NCBI RefSeq assembly: GCF_014297445.1
Contig: NZ_JACORU010000005.1
Span: 1 to 64,000, forward strand
Length of the DNA: 64,000 bases
Origin: Ramlibacter albus
GTDB taxonomy: Bacteria > Pseudomonadota > Gammaproteobacteria > Burkholderiales > Burkholderiaceae_C
Direction of reading: 5' to 3'
Shown: one piece after another, positions 33,431 to 40,957 of the stretch
Numbering within the stretch: the stretch's first letter is position 1
How the letters are laid out: each line of letters starts with the position of its first letter
The notes under the pieces: model-generated
What the model was told of the DNA's origin: nothing
Databases searched by the model: none
Seen by the model: the letters and a program-made list of their open reading frames with translations, nothing else
Program-made: the position numbers and the translations under genes

Positions 33431-33447
33431 GTTACGCCAGGCGTAAC
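33431..33447. promoter_or_regulatory. perfect palindrome, candidate IclR operator
   Basis: GTTACGCC-A-GGCGTAAC is a perfect odd-centred palindrome in the 108-base divergent region between the IclR gene and the Bug gene, 30 bases from one start and 63 from the other. IclR-type regulators bind palindromes of about this length. Confidence 0.6.
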
Positions 33448-33509
33448 GCATTGCGGCGCACGGGCCTCCTTGCGGATCATGGCGTCCTCGATCCCCAGGA
33501 GACCCTTTC

Positions 33510-34484
33510 ATGACCCGCATGCCGTGCAGCCGCCGCGCCTTCCTCGCCTCCACCGCGGCCTTTGCCGCCTTCGGCGCCAGCGCGCAGGGCGGCTCCGCTG
33601 CCGGCCCGACGCGCATGGTGATCCCCTTTGCCGCCGGCGGCGCGACGGACGTGCTCGGCCGTGACCTGGCCAAGGCGATGAGCGGGCCGCTGGGCCAGGC
33701 CTTCGTCGTCGAGAACATCGGCGGCGGCGCAGGCGTGCCGGCCTTGCAGAAAGTGACGAGCGCTCGCCCCGACGGCACGACGTTGCTCTTCGCGGCCTCC
33801 GGCAACATCACCGCGCAGCCGCTGCTGCAGAAGCCGCGCGTGGACATCCTCACGCAGCTTGCGCCCGTCGGCATGATCGCCACCGCGCCCCATGTGCTGG
33901 TGGTCACGTCGAAGATGCCGTTCAAGACGGTCGCCGACCTGGTGGCGTACGCGAAGGCCCATCCGGGCGAACTCAACTTCGGCTCCGCCGGCGTCGGCGG
34001 CCTGGCCCACCTGGGCACCGAACTCTTCGCCCGCGCGGCGAAGATCGACGTCAAGCACGTGCCGTATCGCGGCGCATCGGCCGCGCTGACGGACCTCGTC
34101 TCGGGCCAGATCCATGCGATGTTCGGCACGATGCCGTCCTTCACCGGCATGGTGCAGAACGGCTCCATCCGCGCGATCGGCCTCACCGCGCGCACCACCG
34201 CCAGCTCGCTCAAGGCGATCCCGCTGATCTCGGCCACGGTCCCCGGTTTCGGCTACAACAGCTGGAACGGCCTGTTCGCTCCCGCCGGCACGCCCGCGCC
34301 CGTCATCGCGCGCATCTACGCCGCGATGAAGCAGGCCGCGGCCGACCCCGGCGTGGTGAAGCGTTTCGACGAGCAGGGCGTCGACATCGACCTCGCGGAT
34401 GCGGCCGAACTCGCCGAGATGATCCGCAAGGAGCGGGCGACCTGGGACAAGGTGATCCGGGAAGCGCACATCGAGGTGAATTGA
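33510..34484 (+). CDS. Bug/TctC-family binding protein
   Basis: A 324-residue periplasmic binding protein. Its N-terminus (CSRRAFLASTAAFAAFGASAQ) has a twin-arginine-like signal, unusual among Bug proteins, which more often use Sec signals. The mature domain starts TRMVIPFAAGGATDVLGRDLA and contains NIGGGAGVPALQKV, PGELNFGSAGVGG, VKHVPYRGASAALTDLVSGQ and the closing segment TWDKVIREAHI. No TctA/TctB permease genes are present. It is 7 bases before the 2-hydroxyacid oxidase gene, suggesting it captures a hydroxy or keto acid. Confidence 0.92.
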   Translation: MTRMPCSRRAFLASTAAFAAFGASAQGGSAAGPTRMVIPFAAGGATDVLGRDLAKAMSGPLGQAFVVENIGGGAGVPALQKVTSARPDGTTLLFAASGNITAQPLLQKPRVDILTQLAPVGMIATAPHVLVVTSKMPFKTVADLVAYAKAHPGELNFGSAGVGGLAHLGTELFARAAKIDVKHVPYRGASAALTDLVSGQIHAMFGTMPSFTGMVQNGSIRAIGLTARTTASSLKAIPLISATVPGFGYNSWNGLFAPAGTPAPVIARIYAAMKQAAADPGVVKRFDEQGVDIDLADAAELAEMIRKERATWDKVIREAHIEVN

Positions 34485-34491
34485 GGGCGCG

Positions 34492-35646
34492 ATGAAGCTA
34501 CTGTCGCTCGACGATTACGAGACCGCGGCGCGGCGCCACCTGCCGCGGCCCATCTTCGCGTACATCTCCGGCGGCGCTGAAGACAACGCGTCGCTGCACG
34601 ACAACCGCGCCGCTTTCGCGGAGTACGGCTTCGTCACGCGCGTGCTGCGCAACGTGTCGCAGCGAAGCCAGGCGGTGGAGCTCTTCGGGCGGCGCCATGC
34701 GTCGCCCTTCGGCATCGCGCCCATGGGCATCAGCGCGTTGAGTGCCTATCGCGGCGACCTTGTCCTCGCGCGCGCAGCGGCCGCCGCCCATGTGCCGATG
34801 ATCATGAGCGGCTCGTCGCTGATCCGTCTGGAAGACGTGATCGCTGCCGCACCCGACACATGGTTCCAGGCTTACCTTCCAGGTGACACGGGCAAGATCG
34901 AAGGGCTGGTGGACCGGGTGATCCGTGCGGGCGTGAAGACGCTCGTGCTCACCGTCGACACCGCCGTGCTCGCCAACCGCGAGAACAACGTGCGTGCGGG
35001 GTTTTCCACGCCGCTGAGGCCGAGCCTGCGGCTGGCGTGGGAGGGCATCACGCATCCGCGCTGGACCGTCGGCACGTTCCTGCGCACGCTGGCCAATCAC
35101 GGCATGCCGCACTTCGAGAACTCCTTCGCGACTCGTGGCGCGCCCATCCTCTCGTCGAGCGTGATGCGCGACTTCGCCGCCAAGGACCACCTGGACTGGG
35201 AGCACCTCGCGCTGATCCGGCGCCGTTGGAACGGCACGCTCGTGGTCAAGGGCATCATGAGCCGCGACGATGCCTGCAAGGCACGCGACATGGGCGCGGA
35301 CGGCGTCATCCTGTCCAACCACGGGGGGCGCCAGCTCGATGGCACCGTGTCGCCGCTGCGCGTGCTGCCGGAGGTGGTGGCCGCGTTGGGCCCCGGCTTC
35401 CCGGTGATGATGGACAGCGGCATCCGGCGCGGCACGGACGTGCTCAAGGCACTTGCGCTCGGTGCGAAGTTCGTCTTCGTCGGCCGGCCCTTCCAGTACG
35501 CGGCGGTTGTCGGCGGCGAGGCGGGTGTGCGGCAAGCGTTGCGCATCCTCGCGGACGAGGTCCAGCGTGACCTGGGATTGCTGGGGCTGGTGTCCGTGGA
35601 GGAACTGGATACCGCACAGCTGCGCGCACTTGCGGCTCGGCAGTAA
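34492..35646 (+). CDS. FMN-dependent alpha-hydroxy-acid oxidizing protein
   Basis: A 384-residue LldD/glycolate oxidase-family enzyme that oxidises a 2-hydroxy acid to the keto acid. The N-terminus (FAYISGGAEDNASLHDNRAAF) and FMN-site segments APMGISALSAYRGDL and VLTVDTAVLANRENNVR are present. The catalytic His/Arg appear in GVILSNHGGRQLDGTVSPL, and phosphate binding in MMDSGIRRGTDVLKALALGAKFVFVGRP. Subfamily (lactate, mandelate or other) cannot be fixed. It forms an operon with the Bug gene under the divergent IclR regulator. Confidence 0.9.
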   Translation: MKLLSLDDYETAARRHLPRPIFAYISGGAEDNASLHDNRAAFAEYGFVTRVLRNVSQRSQAVELFGRRHASPFGIAPMGISALSAYRGDLVLARAAAAAHVPMIMSGSSLIRLEDVIAAAPDTWFQAYLPGDTGKIEGLVDRVIRAGVKTLVLTVDTAVLANRENNVRAGFSTPLRPSLRLAWEGITHPRWTVGTFLRTLANHGMPHFENSFATRGAPILSSSVMRDFAAKDHLDWEHLALIRRRWNGTLVVKGIMSRDDACKARDMGADGVILSNHGGRQLDGTVSPLRVLPEVVAALGPGFPVMMDSGIRRGTDVLKALALGAKFVFVGRPFQYAAVVGGEAGVRQALRILADEVQRDLGLLGLVSVEELDTAQLRALAARQ

Positions 35647-35755
35647 GCCCCTTACCGCTGGCCCGAACGGTCCGACGCAGATGCTGGACCCTCGCCGATG
35701 CCGCCAACCCCTGCTCGGCAGCATGCTTTCTTCATGTCCTTATGAGGAGTTCGAC

Positions 35756-36115
35756 ATGAAACACATCAAATTGATTGCTGCTCTCGCAACGGCCGGTAGC
35801 CTCTTCGGTATGGCCGGCGCCGCCCACGCCATCGCGCCGGCCGCGGCCCTGGGCCTCGCGGCCATCAGCGGCGCCGCCATCGGCAGCTCCGCGCAGGCCA
35901 ACCACGACATCAACAAGCAGGCTCCGCAAGCCGCCGTGGTGGTGCCGGCGAACCCGACCGTCGTGATGGGTGCGCCCGCGGCGACGGTGATCACCACCAC
36001 CCCGTCCGACCCGGTGTTGAACGGCACGCTTCCGTCGGTCACCAACTACGACCACGACGGTGACGGCGTGCTCAACAACGTCGACCGCTACCCGAACGAC
36101 CCGAGCAAGAGCTGA
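35756..36115 (+). CDS. secreted protein with calcium-binding (TSP3-like) C-terminus
   Basis: A 119-residue protein with a Sec signal peptide (MKHIKLIAALATAGSLFGMAGAAHA, cleavage near residue 25). A small Ala/Gly-rich hydrophobic segment (AAALGLAAISGAAIGSS) and a Val/Pro/Thr-rich stretch follow. The C-terminus is the calcium-loop sequence YDHDGDGVLNNVDRYPNDP, the same tail arrangement as the protein at 7235-7588. GAGGAG precedes the ATG, and a strong terminator follows, so it is a monocistronic unit. Function unknown; periplasmic or surface location inferred. Confidence 0.75.
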   Translation: MKHIKLIAALATAGSLFGMAGAAHAIAPAAALGLAAISGAAIGSSAQANHDINKQAPQAAVVVPANPTVVMGAPAATVITTTPSDPVLNGTLPSVTNYDHDGDGVLNNVDRYPNDPSKS

Positions 36116-36135
36116 CCGGCGAACGCTGGTTGAAA

Positions 36136-36160
36136 GGGGCACCCCGGTGCCCCTTTTTTT
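36136..36160. terminator. intrinsic terminator, possibly bidirectional
   Basis: GGGGCACC / GGTGCCCC form a stem around a very short loop, followed by seven Ts on the plus strand. On the minus strand the hairpin is followed by TTT, so it can also serve the convergent protease gene, whose stop codon overlaps the T-run. Confidence 0.9.
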
Positions 36161-36939
36161 CATGGCTTCTGCGGCGCGCGAGGGCGAGGGCCCATCTCGG
36201 CGCGGCTCGAAAGCGCGCCGTCCTCCGTCAGTTTCATCAGGATGTCGGCATACCACGCACAGTTGAGCCCCAGGGTCTCGTCCTGCACGAGGTCGCGCGT
36301 GCCCATGTCCAGCCGGCCGGCGTGCACGCCCAGCAAACGCCATGGCATGCGCTCGCCGGCCTCCGCACCGGCCCAGCGCATGACGACGGGCGCCCCGCTC
36401 GAGCCGCGGTGCATCCGCGCATCGGTGAGGAAGTAGCCCTCGCCCTGGAAGCGGATGCCGAACGGTGACGCCGTGATCGCCTGCCGCACGACCGGCAGGT
36501 AGTGCACCGTGTCGTAGAAGCCGAGCGGAAACCCGGGCACCAGCAGCGGCTCGCCAACGCCGACTTCAGGTACGGTCAGATGGCGCGGCTCGAAAGCGCA
36601 CAACACGTGCGCCTCCGGCAAGGCAGCGCGGTCGAGCTCGAGCACGGCGATGTCCACCTCGCCCCCCGAATCGACACCCTGGTGCCACACGGCACGCCCG
36701 TCGCGGTACAGCGGGATCGACTGCACGACGGTGCGCGTGAGGTCGGTCGCGTCGATGTGCAGCACGATCTCGACCCGGTCGGGGAAATGCCCCGTCGGCT
36801 CGTCGTGCAGCACGTGCCGGCTTGTCACGGCGAACAGGCGTTCGCCGCGCGAGAAGAAGAAGCTGGTGGCCGCCGTCAATGCCTGCCGCCCGCGGAAGGT
36901 GGACATCCGCGTCGTGCTGAACAGGAGGGGGTCGATCAT
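36160..36939 (-). CDS. trypsin-like serine peptidase domain protein
   Basis: A 259-residue protein with the chymotrypsin-fold catalytic triad in order: His42 (VTSRHVLHD), Asp96 (VDIAVLELD) and Ser181 (MHRGSSGAPVV). No signal peptide is visible, so it may act in the cytoplasm. GVGEPLLVPGFPLGFYDTVHY is typical of the trypsin_2 group found in bacterial stress or defence-associated proteases, though no partner domain is attached. It is divergent from the XRE/nucleotidyltransferase pair. Substrate unknown. Confidence 0.78.
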   Translation of the reverse strand: MIDPLLFSTTRMSTFRGRQALTAATSFFFSRGERLFAVTSRHVLHDEPTGHFPDRVEIVLHIDATDLTRTVVQSIPLYRDGRAVWHQGVDSGGEVDIAVLELDRAALPEAHVLCAFEPRHLTVPEVGVGEPLLVPGFPLGFYDTVHYLPVVRQAITASPFGIRFQGEGYFLTDARMHRGSSGAPVVMRWAGAEAGERMPWRLLGVHAGRLDMGTRDLVQDETLGLNCAWYADILMKLTEDGALSSRAEMGPRPRAPQKP

Positions 36940-37012
36940 CGATCAGGTGGTGGCGAGCCGGCCCATGCTAACCCATCGTGCCTGGGCGCAAGGGGTTCGT
37001 GCGGCGCCTGGC

Positions 37013-37028
37013 GCCTGCAGCTGCAGGC
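37013..37028. repeat. perfect 16-base palindrome
   Basis: GCCTGCAGCTGCAGGC lies in the 133-base divergent region between the protease gene and the XRE gene, 45 bases before the XRE start. It could be an operator or a cruciform-forming sequence; no partner is identified. Confidence 0.4.
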
Positions 37029-37056
37029 TCGCGCCGTCCAATGCACGCTCCGAAGT

Positions 37057-37068
37057 GAAGTAAACTTC
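37057..37068. promoter_or_regulatory. inverted repeat, candidate XRE autoregulatory site
   Basis: GAAGT-AA-ACTTC ends four bases before the XRE gene ATG and occupies the place of a ribosome-binding site. An adjacent GAAGT at 37052 makes a tandem. Antitoxin-like XRE proteins commonly repress their own promoter from such sites. Confidence 0.4.
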
Positions 37069-37072
37069 CCAC

Positions 37073-37594
37073 ATGGCAGGAGCATCCCGAGCCCGTCCTC
37101 TCGACCCCATCGTTTCCGAGCTCGTCCGCGCGCGGAAGGCGCGGGGCTTGAGCCAGCAGGAAGTCGCCGACAAGGCAGGGATCAGCAGGCGTGCGCTTGT
37201 CGCCATCGAAGCCGGTGGCGACTGCACGCTGAGTACCTTGCGCGGCTTGTGCGCGGCGCTCGGCGTCGACCTCACGCCGAGCTGGACGAGCGCCGGCGAC
37301 GAGCTTCATGCACGCAGCTTCGCGACGGCCGATGCGATGTCCGCCCACCAGGAGCAACGCGAAGTCGCGCAAGCGCTTCGGGTGCAGGCGATGCTGCCTT
37401 TCGAGCGCGCGAGATGGCTGGCGTCCACCTGGGGCGCGCTGCAGCGCCAGGCGGTCGGCTTGCAGCGGCACTCGAAGCCCGCGTCGGCGGGATCGGCAAG
37501 GCACTTCGCGTCGATGGATGCGAAGAACCGCTTCGACGAGCAGCGCGAGATGCAGAGCGCGCTGGACCTGGCCCTTTCGAGGCAGCGCCGGTGA
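37073..37594 (+). CDS. XRE family helix-turn-helix protein, possible antitoxin
   Basis: A 173-residue protein. The Cro/CI helix-turn-helix covers about residues 12-68 (IVSELVRARKARGLSQQEVADKAGISRRALVAIEAGG). The C-terminal half is a helical, Gln/Arg-rich region without a recognised domain (EQREVAQALRVQAMLPFERARWLA and FDEQREMQSALDLALSRQRR). Its stop overlaps the GTG start of a nucleotidyltransferase gene (GTGA), the tight coupling usual for antitoxin-toxin pairs. An inverted repeat just upstream of the ATG fits autoregulation. A plain regulator is the alternative. Confidence 0.75.
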   Translation: MAGASRARPLDPIVSELVRARKARGLSQQEVADKAGISRRALVAIEAGGDCTLSTLRGLCAALGVDLTPSWTSAGDELHARSFATADAMSAHQEQREVAQALRVQAMLPFERARWLASTWGALQRQAVGLQRHSKPASAGSARHFASMDAKNRFDEQREMQSALDLALSRQRR

Positions 37595-38382
37595 GCCGCC
37601 AGCCCGCTCCCCGGCAGCCGACCGAGGGCGACATCGCTTTGCTTGCGAAGGCGCTGGGCGACTGCGGCGTGGAGTACGTGGTCATCGGCGGCGCAGCGAT
37701 GGCCCTGCATGGCTTTCCCCGGATGACACGCGACATCGACCTCTTCGTGCCGGTGGACCCGAACAACAACGCACGCTTGCTCAAGGCGCTGCGGGCGCTG
37801 CCCGGCAGCCGGGCCGCTGTCTCGCAGCTGGACCCGAAATACATGGACCGGGGCCATTCGACCGCGCTCGAGGGAGAGATCGCCATCGACATCCTGTACG
37901 TGGCCGCGCACAGGACTTTCGAGGACCTGCGCGACCATGTCCAGCGCGTCGATCTCGATGGCATACCCGTGTGGACGCTCGACATCGATGGAATGTTGAT
38001 GACGAAGAAGACGGCGCGGGAGAGCGACGTGCCCGACCGGCTGAAGCTGGAGCGGCTGAGGACCGCGCTGCACGACGCCGAACGACAGCGGCGCGAGCAC
38101 AGCCTTGCCGGCCTGCGGGCCGACGGCTCCGCAGCCGTGCGGTTCTTCGCGGCCATGGCGCAGGCCGCCGCAAGTGCCGCCGCGAAAGCCGCGGTCGACT
38201 GGAAGCACCTCGAAGAAGAAGTGCTCAAGGCCGGCAGCAAGGACCGCGCGATCGACGTACGCGACCTCGCAGAGGCGCTTTGCCGGCACAGCCCCGGCGC
38301 CGTGTACCCGACGAGGCAGGCGTGGCTGAGGGAACGTGCGCAGGCGCTGGTGCGTGCTGCCGCGACGAAGCGCAAGCAGTGA
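37591..38382 (+). CDS. nucleotidyltransferase-fold protein, possible toxin
   Basis: A 263-residue protein with a minimal nucleotidyltransferase core: VEYVVIGGAAMALHGFPRMTRDIDLFV, giving the Gly-Gly motif at residues 33-34 and the metal-binding Asp48-x-Asp50. A third acidic strand is at GEIAIDILYV. This is the AbiEii/DUF1814-like arrangement. The C-terminal part is helical and Ala/Arg-rich (LKLERLRTALHDAERQRREH). It starts with GTG inside the XRE stop codon. AbiE-type pairs act as toxin-antitoxin or phage-exclusion modules, but those antitoxins are winged-helix proteins, so an XRE partner would be a variant. Confidence 0.75.
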   Translation: MSRQPAPRQPTEGDIALLAKALGDCGVEYVVIGGAAMALHGFPRMTRDIDLFVPVDPNNNARLLKALRALPGSRAAVSQLDPKYMDRGHSTALEGEIAIDILYVAAHRTFEDLRDHVQRVDLDGIPVWTLDIDGMLMTKKTARESDVPDRLKLERLRTALHDAERQRREHSLAGLRADGSAAVRFFAAMAQAAASAAAKAAVDWKHLEEEVLKAGSKDRAIDVRDLAEALCRHSPGAVYPTRQAWLRERAQALVRAAATKRKQ

Positions 38383-39680
38383 TGCCAAGGCTCCACATCC
38401 TCCCCAACGGCGTGCGGCTGCTCGCCGTCCCTATGCCCCACGTCCAGAGCGCCAGCGTGGGCGTGTTCCTGCGCGTCGGTTCGCGCGACGAGACGCCCTC
38501 AACCAACGGCATCGGCCACGTGCTGGAGCACATGGCGTTCAAGGGGACCGCCACGCGCACCGTGCAGGCGATCAACCTCGATGCGGAACGGCTCGGGGCC
38601 GATGTCAATGCGTTCACGGGCAAGGACTCCACCGGCTACTTCATGACGGGCCTCGGCCGCCACGCGGAGCAGCTGCTGCGCATGACGGCCGACATCGTGC
38701 TGAACAGCACGTACCCCGAGGCCGAGCTGCAGCGCGAGCTCGATGTGATCCGCCAGGAAGCCATCGAATACGAGGAGGACCCGGAGGACAACTGCGGCGA
38801 CCTGCTCGATCGCGCCGTCTGGGGCGACGACCCGATGGGGATGCCGATCATCGGCACGGTGCGCAACATCGAAAGCTTCACGCGCGACGATTTGGTGCGC
38901 CATGTGCGGCGCCACTACGGCGCGGAAAGAACGGTCGTCGCCGCGGCTGGCAACTTCGATGTCGATGCGTGGATGGCAAGCGCCGCGAACCTGTTTGCCG
39001 CGATGCCGCGTTCGGGGGACTTGTCCGCGTCGAGCGCGCCGGGCCCGGCACCGTATGTCGGCCAGGCGCTCGGACGCCGCTTCACGCAGGTGTCGCAGGT
39101 CTTCCTGAACATGGCGTTCCCGCTCGCGCCCGCGCGGCAGGAGGAGTTTGCGCAGCAGCGCTGGCGCGTGGCTGCGTCGCTCGCCGCGTACCTGTTCGGC
39201 GAAGGCATGTCGTCGCCGCTGTCGGACACGGTGCGCGAGCAGCTGGGCCTCGCCTACAGCGTTCACACGACGGTCGATGCCGGCGACGCCTGGGCCAACT
39301 TCGTGGTGCAGGCCGTCACCACACCCGACAAGGTCGACGCGCTGGTGGCTGCCACGGGCAAGCTGCTGCGCGAGCAGGCGACGGCGATCGACCCGGTGCA
39401 CCTGGAGCGCGCGAAGAACCAGCTGACCGTGTCGCGCGTGCGCGCCGGCGAGCGGACCTACGCAACGATGGAGTACGCGGTCGAGGAACTCTTCGCGAGC
39501 GGGACCGTCACGTCGCTGGAAGAGTCGCTCGCAATGATCGACAGCATCGGGGCGGACGAAGTGCGGGCGGTGTTCGAGCGGATGCTGGCGCATCCGCCGG
39601 CTTTGGCGATCACCGGCAAGGGCGCGAGTGCGCGGGCGGCGCGGCAATTGGCGGCGTCGCTGGCGGCGGGGTTGCGCTAG
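38382..39680 (+). CDS. M16 family zinc peptidase
   Basis: A 432-residue processing-peptidase-like metalloprotease. The inverted zinc motif HVLEHMAFKGT gives His46, Glu49 and His50, with the third ligand Glu in the downstream LDVIRQEAIEYEEDPED region. The non-catalytic half contains LFGEGMSSPLSDTVREQLGLAYSVHTTVDAG, with the Arg-x-x-x-Gly-x-x-Tyr region of M16B enzymes. No signal peptide is seen, so it is probably cytoplasmic. Its ATG overlaps the nucleotidyltransferase stop (TGATG), but functional linkage is doubtful because such peptidases are usually housekeeping. Confidence 0.9.
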   Translation: MPRLHILPNGVRLLAVPMPHVQSASVGVFLRVGSRDETPSTNGIGHVLEHMAFKGTATRTVQAINLDAERLGADVNAFTGKDSTGYFMTGLGRHAEQLLRMTADIVLNSTYPEAELQRELDVIRQEAIEYEEDPEDNCGDLLDRAVWGDDPMGMPIIGTVRNIESFTRDDLVRHVRRHYGAERTVVAAAGNFDVDAWMASAANLFAAMPRSGDLSASSAPGPAPYVGQALGRRFTQVSQVFLNMAFPLAPARQEEFAQQRWRVAASLAAYLFGEGMSSPLSDTVREQLGLAYSVHTTVDAGDAWANFVVQAVTTPDKVDALVAATGKLLREQATAIDPVHLERAKNQLTVSRVRAGERTYATMEYAVEELFASGTVTSLEESLAMIDSIGADEVRAVFERMLAHPPALAITGKGASARAARQLAASLAAGLR

Positions 39681-39733
39681 CGGACCGTCACGTGGGGTAC
39701 GGGCAGGGACCGCCGAGCTGGTATCTTCCCGCC

Positions 39734-40948
39734 ATGGACCCCGCAGCAGTTGGTTTCTGGGGCGCGTACTTTGGTGTTGCCATCGTCGCATTTCTCGCCG
39801 GAGCCTTCCCTCTGGCACAAGGCCTTCCGAGGGTCGCGCTGCTCATGGCAGCGGCGCCGGCCCTCAACTCGGCCTACGTCGTCGCCGCACTCGGGTGGTT
39901 TCCCGGCGGGCCGGACGTCAACCTGCGCATCCAGGGCCTCGTCGCCCTGCACAACTCGCTCGCGCTGAGCGCGCTCATGCTTCTGATGCTGCGCACGCAG
40001 GGCTGGGTGTGGCGCGCGTGGTTCGGCACGGTCGCCGTCGTCCTGGTGATCGCCGCGGTTTCGTTCGCGCTCCCGCCGCGCACCGCGATGCTGCTGGGCA
40101 CGGGCTATGCGACGCTGTGCACGTGGGTGGCGCTGGCACTGCTCTTCAGCCCGCGCGGGTTGCGTCACCACCGCCTGGCGTGGCTCGCCGTCGCCAGTGT
40201 CGGCAGCGTTTCGCTCGGTTTGATCTCCACGGCGTGGATCGCGGCGGCGGGGCCCGGGGTGAGCTGGCAGGCGCACGCGTTCGCTGCGGCCGTGGTCGCG
40301 GCCCACGAGATCTGCATGGCGTTCGCGGTGTGGGGCCAGTTCTCGCACCTGGCCGAGCTGCAACTGGTGCGGGCCTACGGGTCCGGCTACGACCCCGTCA
40401 CGCGCATGCGGTCTGTGGAAACAGCGGGCCAGTTGATCAACTCGGTGTTCTCTTCGGGCAGCGGCCGCATCGGCGCCATCGGCATCACGGTGTCCAACCT
40501 CTACGCGCTGGAAAACCTGCACGGGCGGGCCGAGCAGCACCAGGCGCTGTTCGTGCTGGCCACGCGCCTGCGCAACACGTTGCCGCAAGGCACGCAGATG
40601 TGCCGGCTGGGCACGGACACGTTCCTCTTGCTGCTGCGTCGCGTACGCGACGAAGGCGAGCTGATGCTGCTCGCACGCCGCATCCGCGAGCGGCTGGGGC
40701 GGCCTGTCACGCTCGGCAGCGGCGAGAAACCTTCGGAAGTGCACCTGGGCGCGCACGAGTGGCGGCCGGAGTTCGGCGTCGGGATCATGGTGGTTGCGGC
40801 CGACCAGAACCGCGCGGCCGCGGTCAACGCGGTGCGCAACCTCTCGCGCACGGCGCTGGCGTACCCGAGCCGGGTCGCCTGCTACAGCGAAGAGCAACGC
40901 GAGGTCGCGGAGCGCAGCACGTTCACGCCGGCCACGCCGGCATCCTGA
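39734..40948 (+). CDS. membrane protein with degenerate GGDEF-like domain
   Basis: A 404-residue protein with about seven hydrophobic helices in the first 205 residues (starting MDPAAVGFWGAYFGVAIVAFLAG). A cytoplasmic domain follows with the layout of a diguanylate cyclase: YDPVTRMRS at the position of DxLTGLxNR, IGAIGITVSNLYALENLHG in place of the substrate strand and MCRLGTDTFLLLL in place of RxGGDEF. The GGDEF residues are replaced by LGTDTF, so catalysis is unlikely. It may bind nucleotides or act as a scaffold. It is separated by 9 bases from the convergent end of nirN. Confidence 0.7.
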   Translation: MDPAAVGFWGAYFGVAIVAFLAGAFPLAQGLPRVALLMAAAPALNSAYVVAALGWFPGGPDVNLRIQGLVALHNSLALSALMLLMLRTQGWVWRAWFGTVAVVLVIAAVSFALPPRTAMLLGTGYATLCTWVALALLFSPRGLRHHRLAWLAVASVGSVSLGLISTAWIAAAGPGVSWQAHAFAAAVVAAHEICMAFAVWGQFSHLAELQLVRAYGSGYDPVTRMRSVETAGQLINSVFSSGSGRIGAIGITVSNLYALENLHGRAEQHQALFVLATRLRNTLPQGTQMCRLGTDTFLLLLRRVRDEGELMLLARRIRERLGRPVTLGSGEKPSEVHLGAHEWRPEFGVGIMVVAADQNRAAAVNAVRNLSRTALAYPSRVACYSEEQREVAERSTFTPATPAS

Positions 40949-40957
40949 CCCGCAGGC

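Noticed and set aside
36502-37590. A long plus-strand frame leading into the nucleotidyltransferase
   Set aside because: It is antisense to the protease gene and frame-shifted through the XRE gene; the GTG at 37591 is the supported start.
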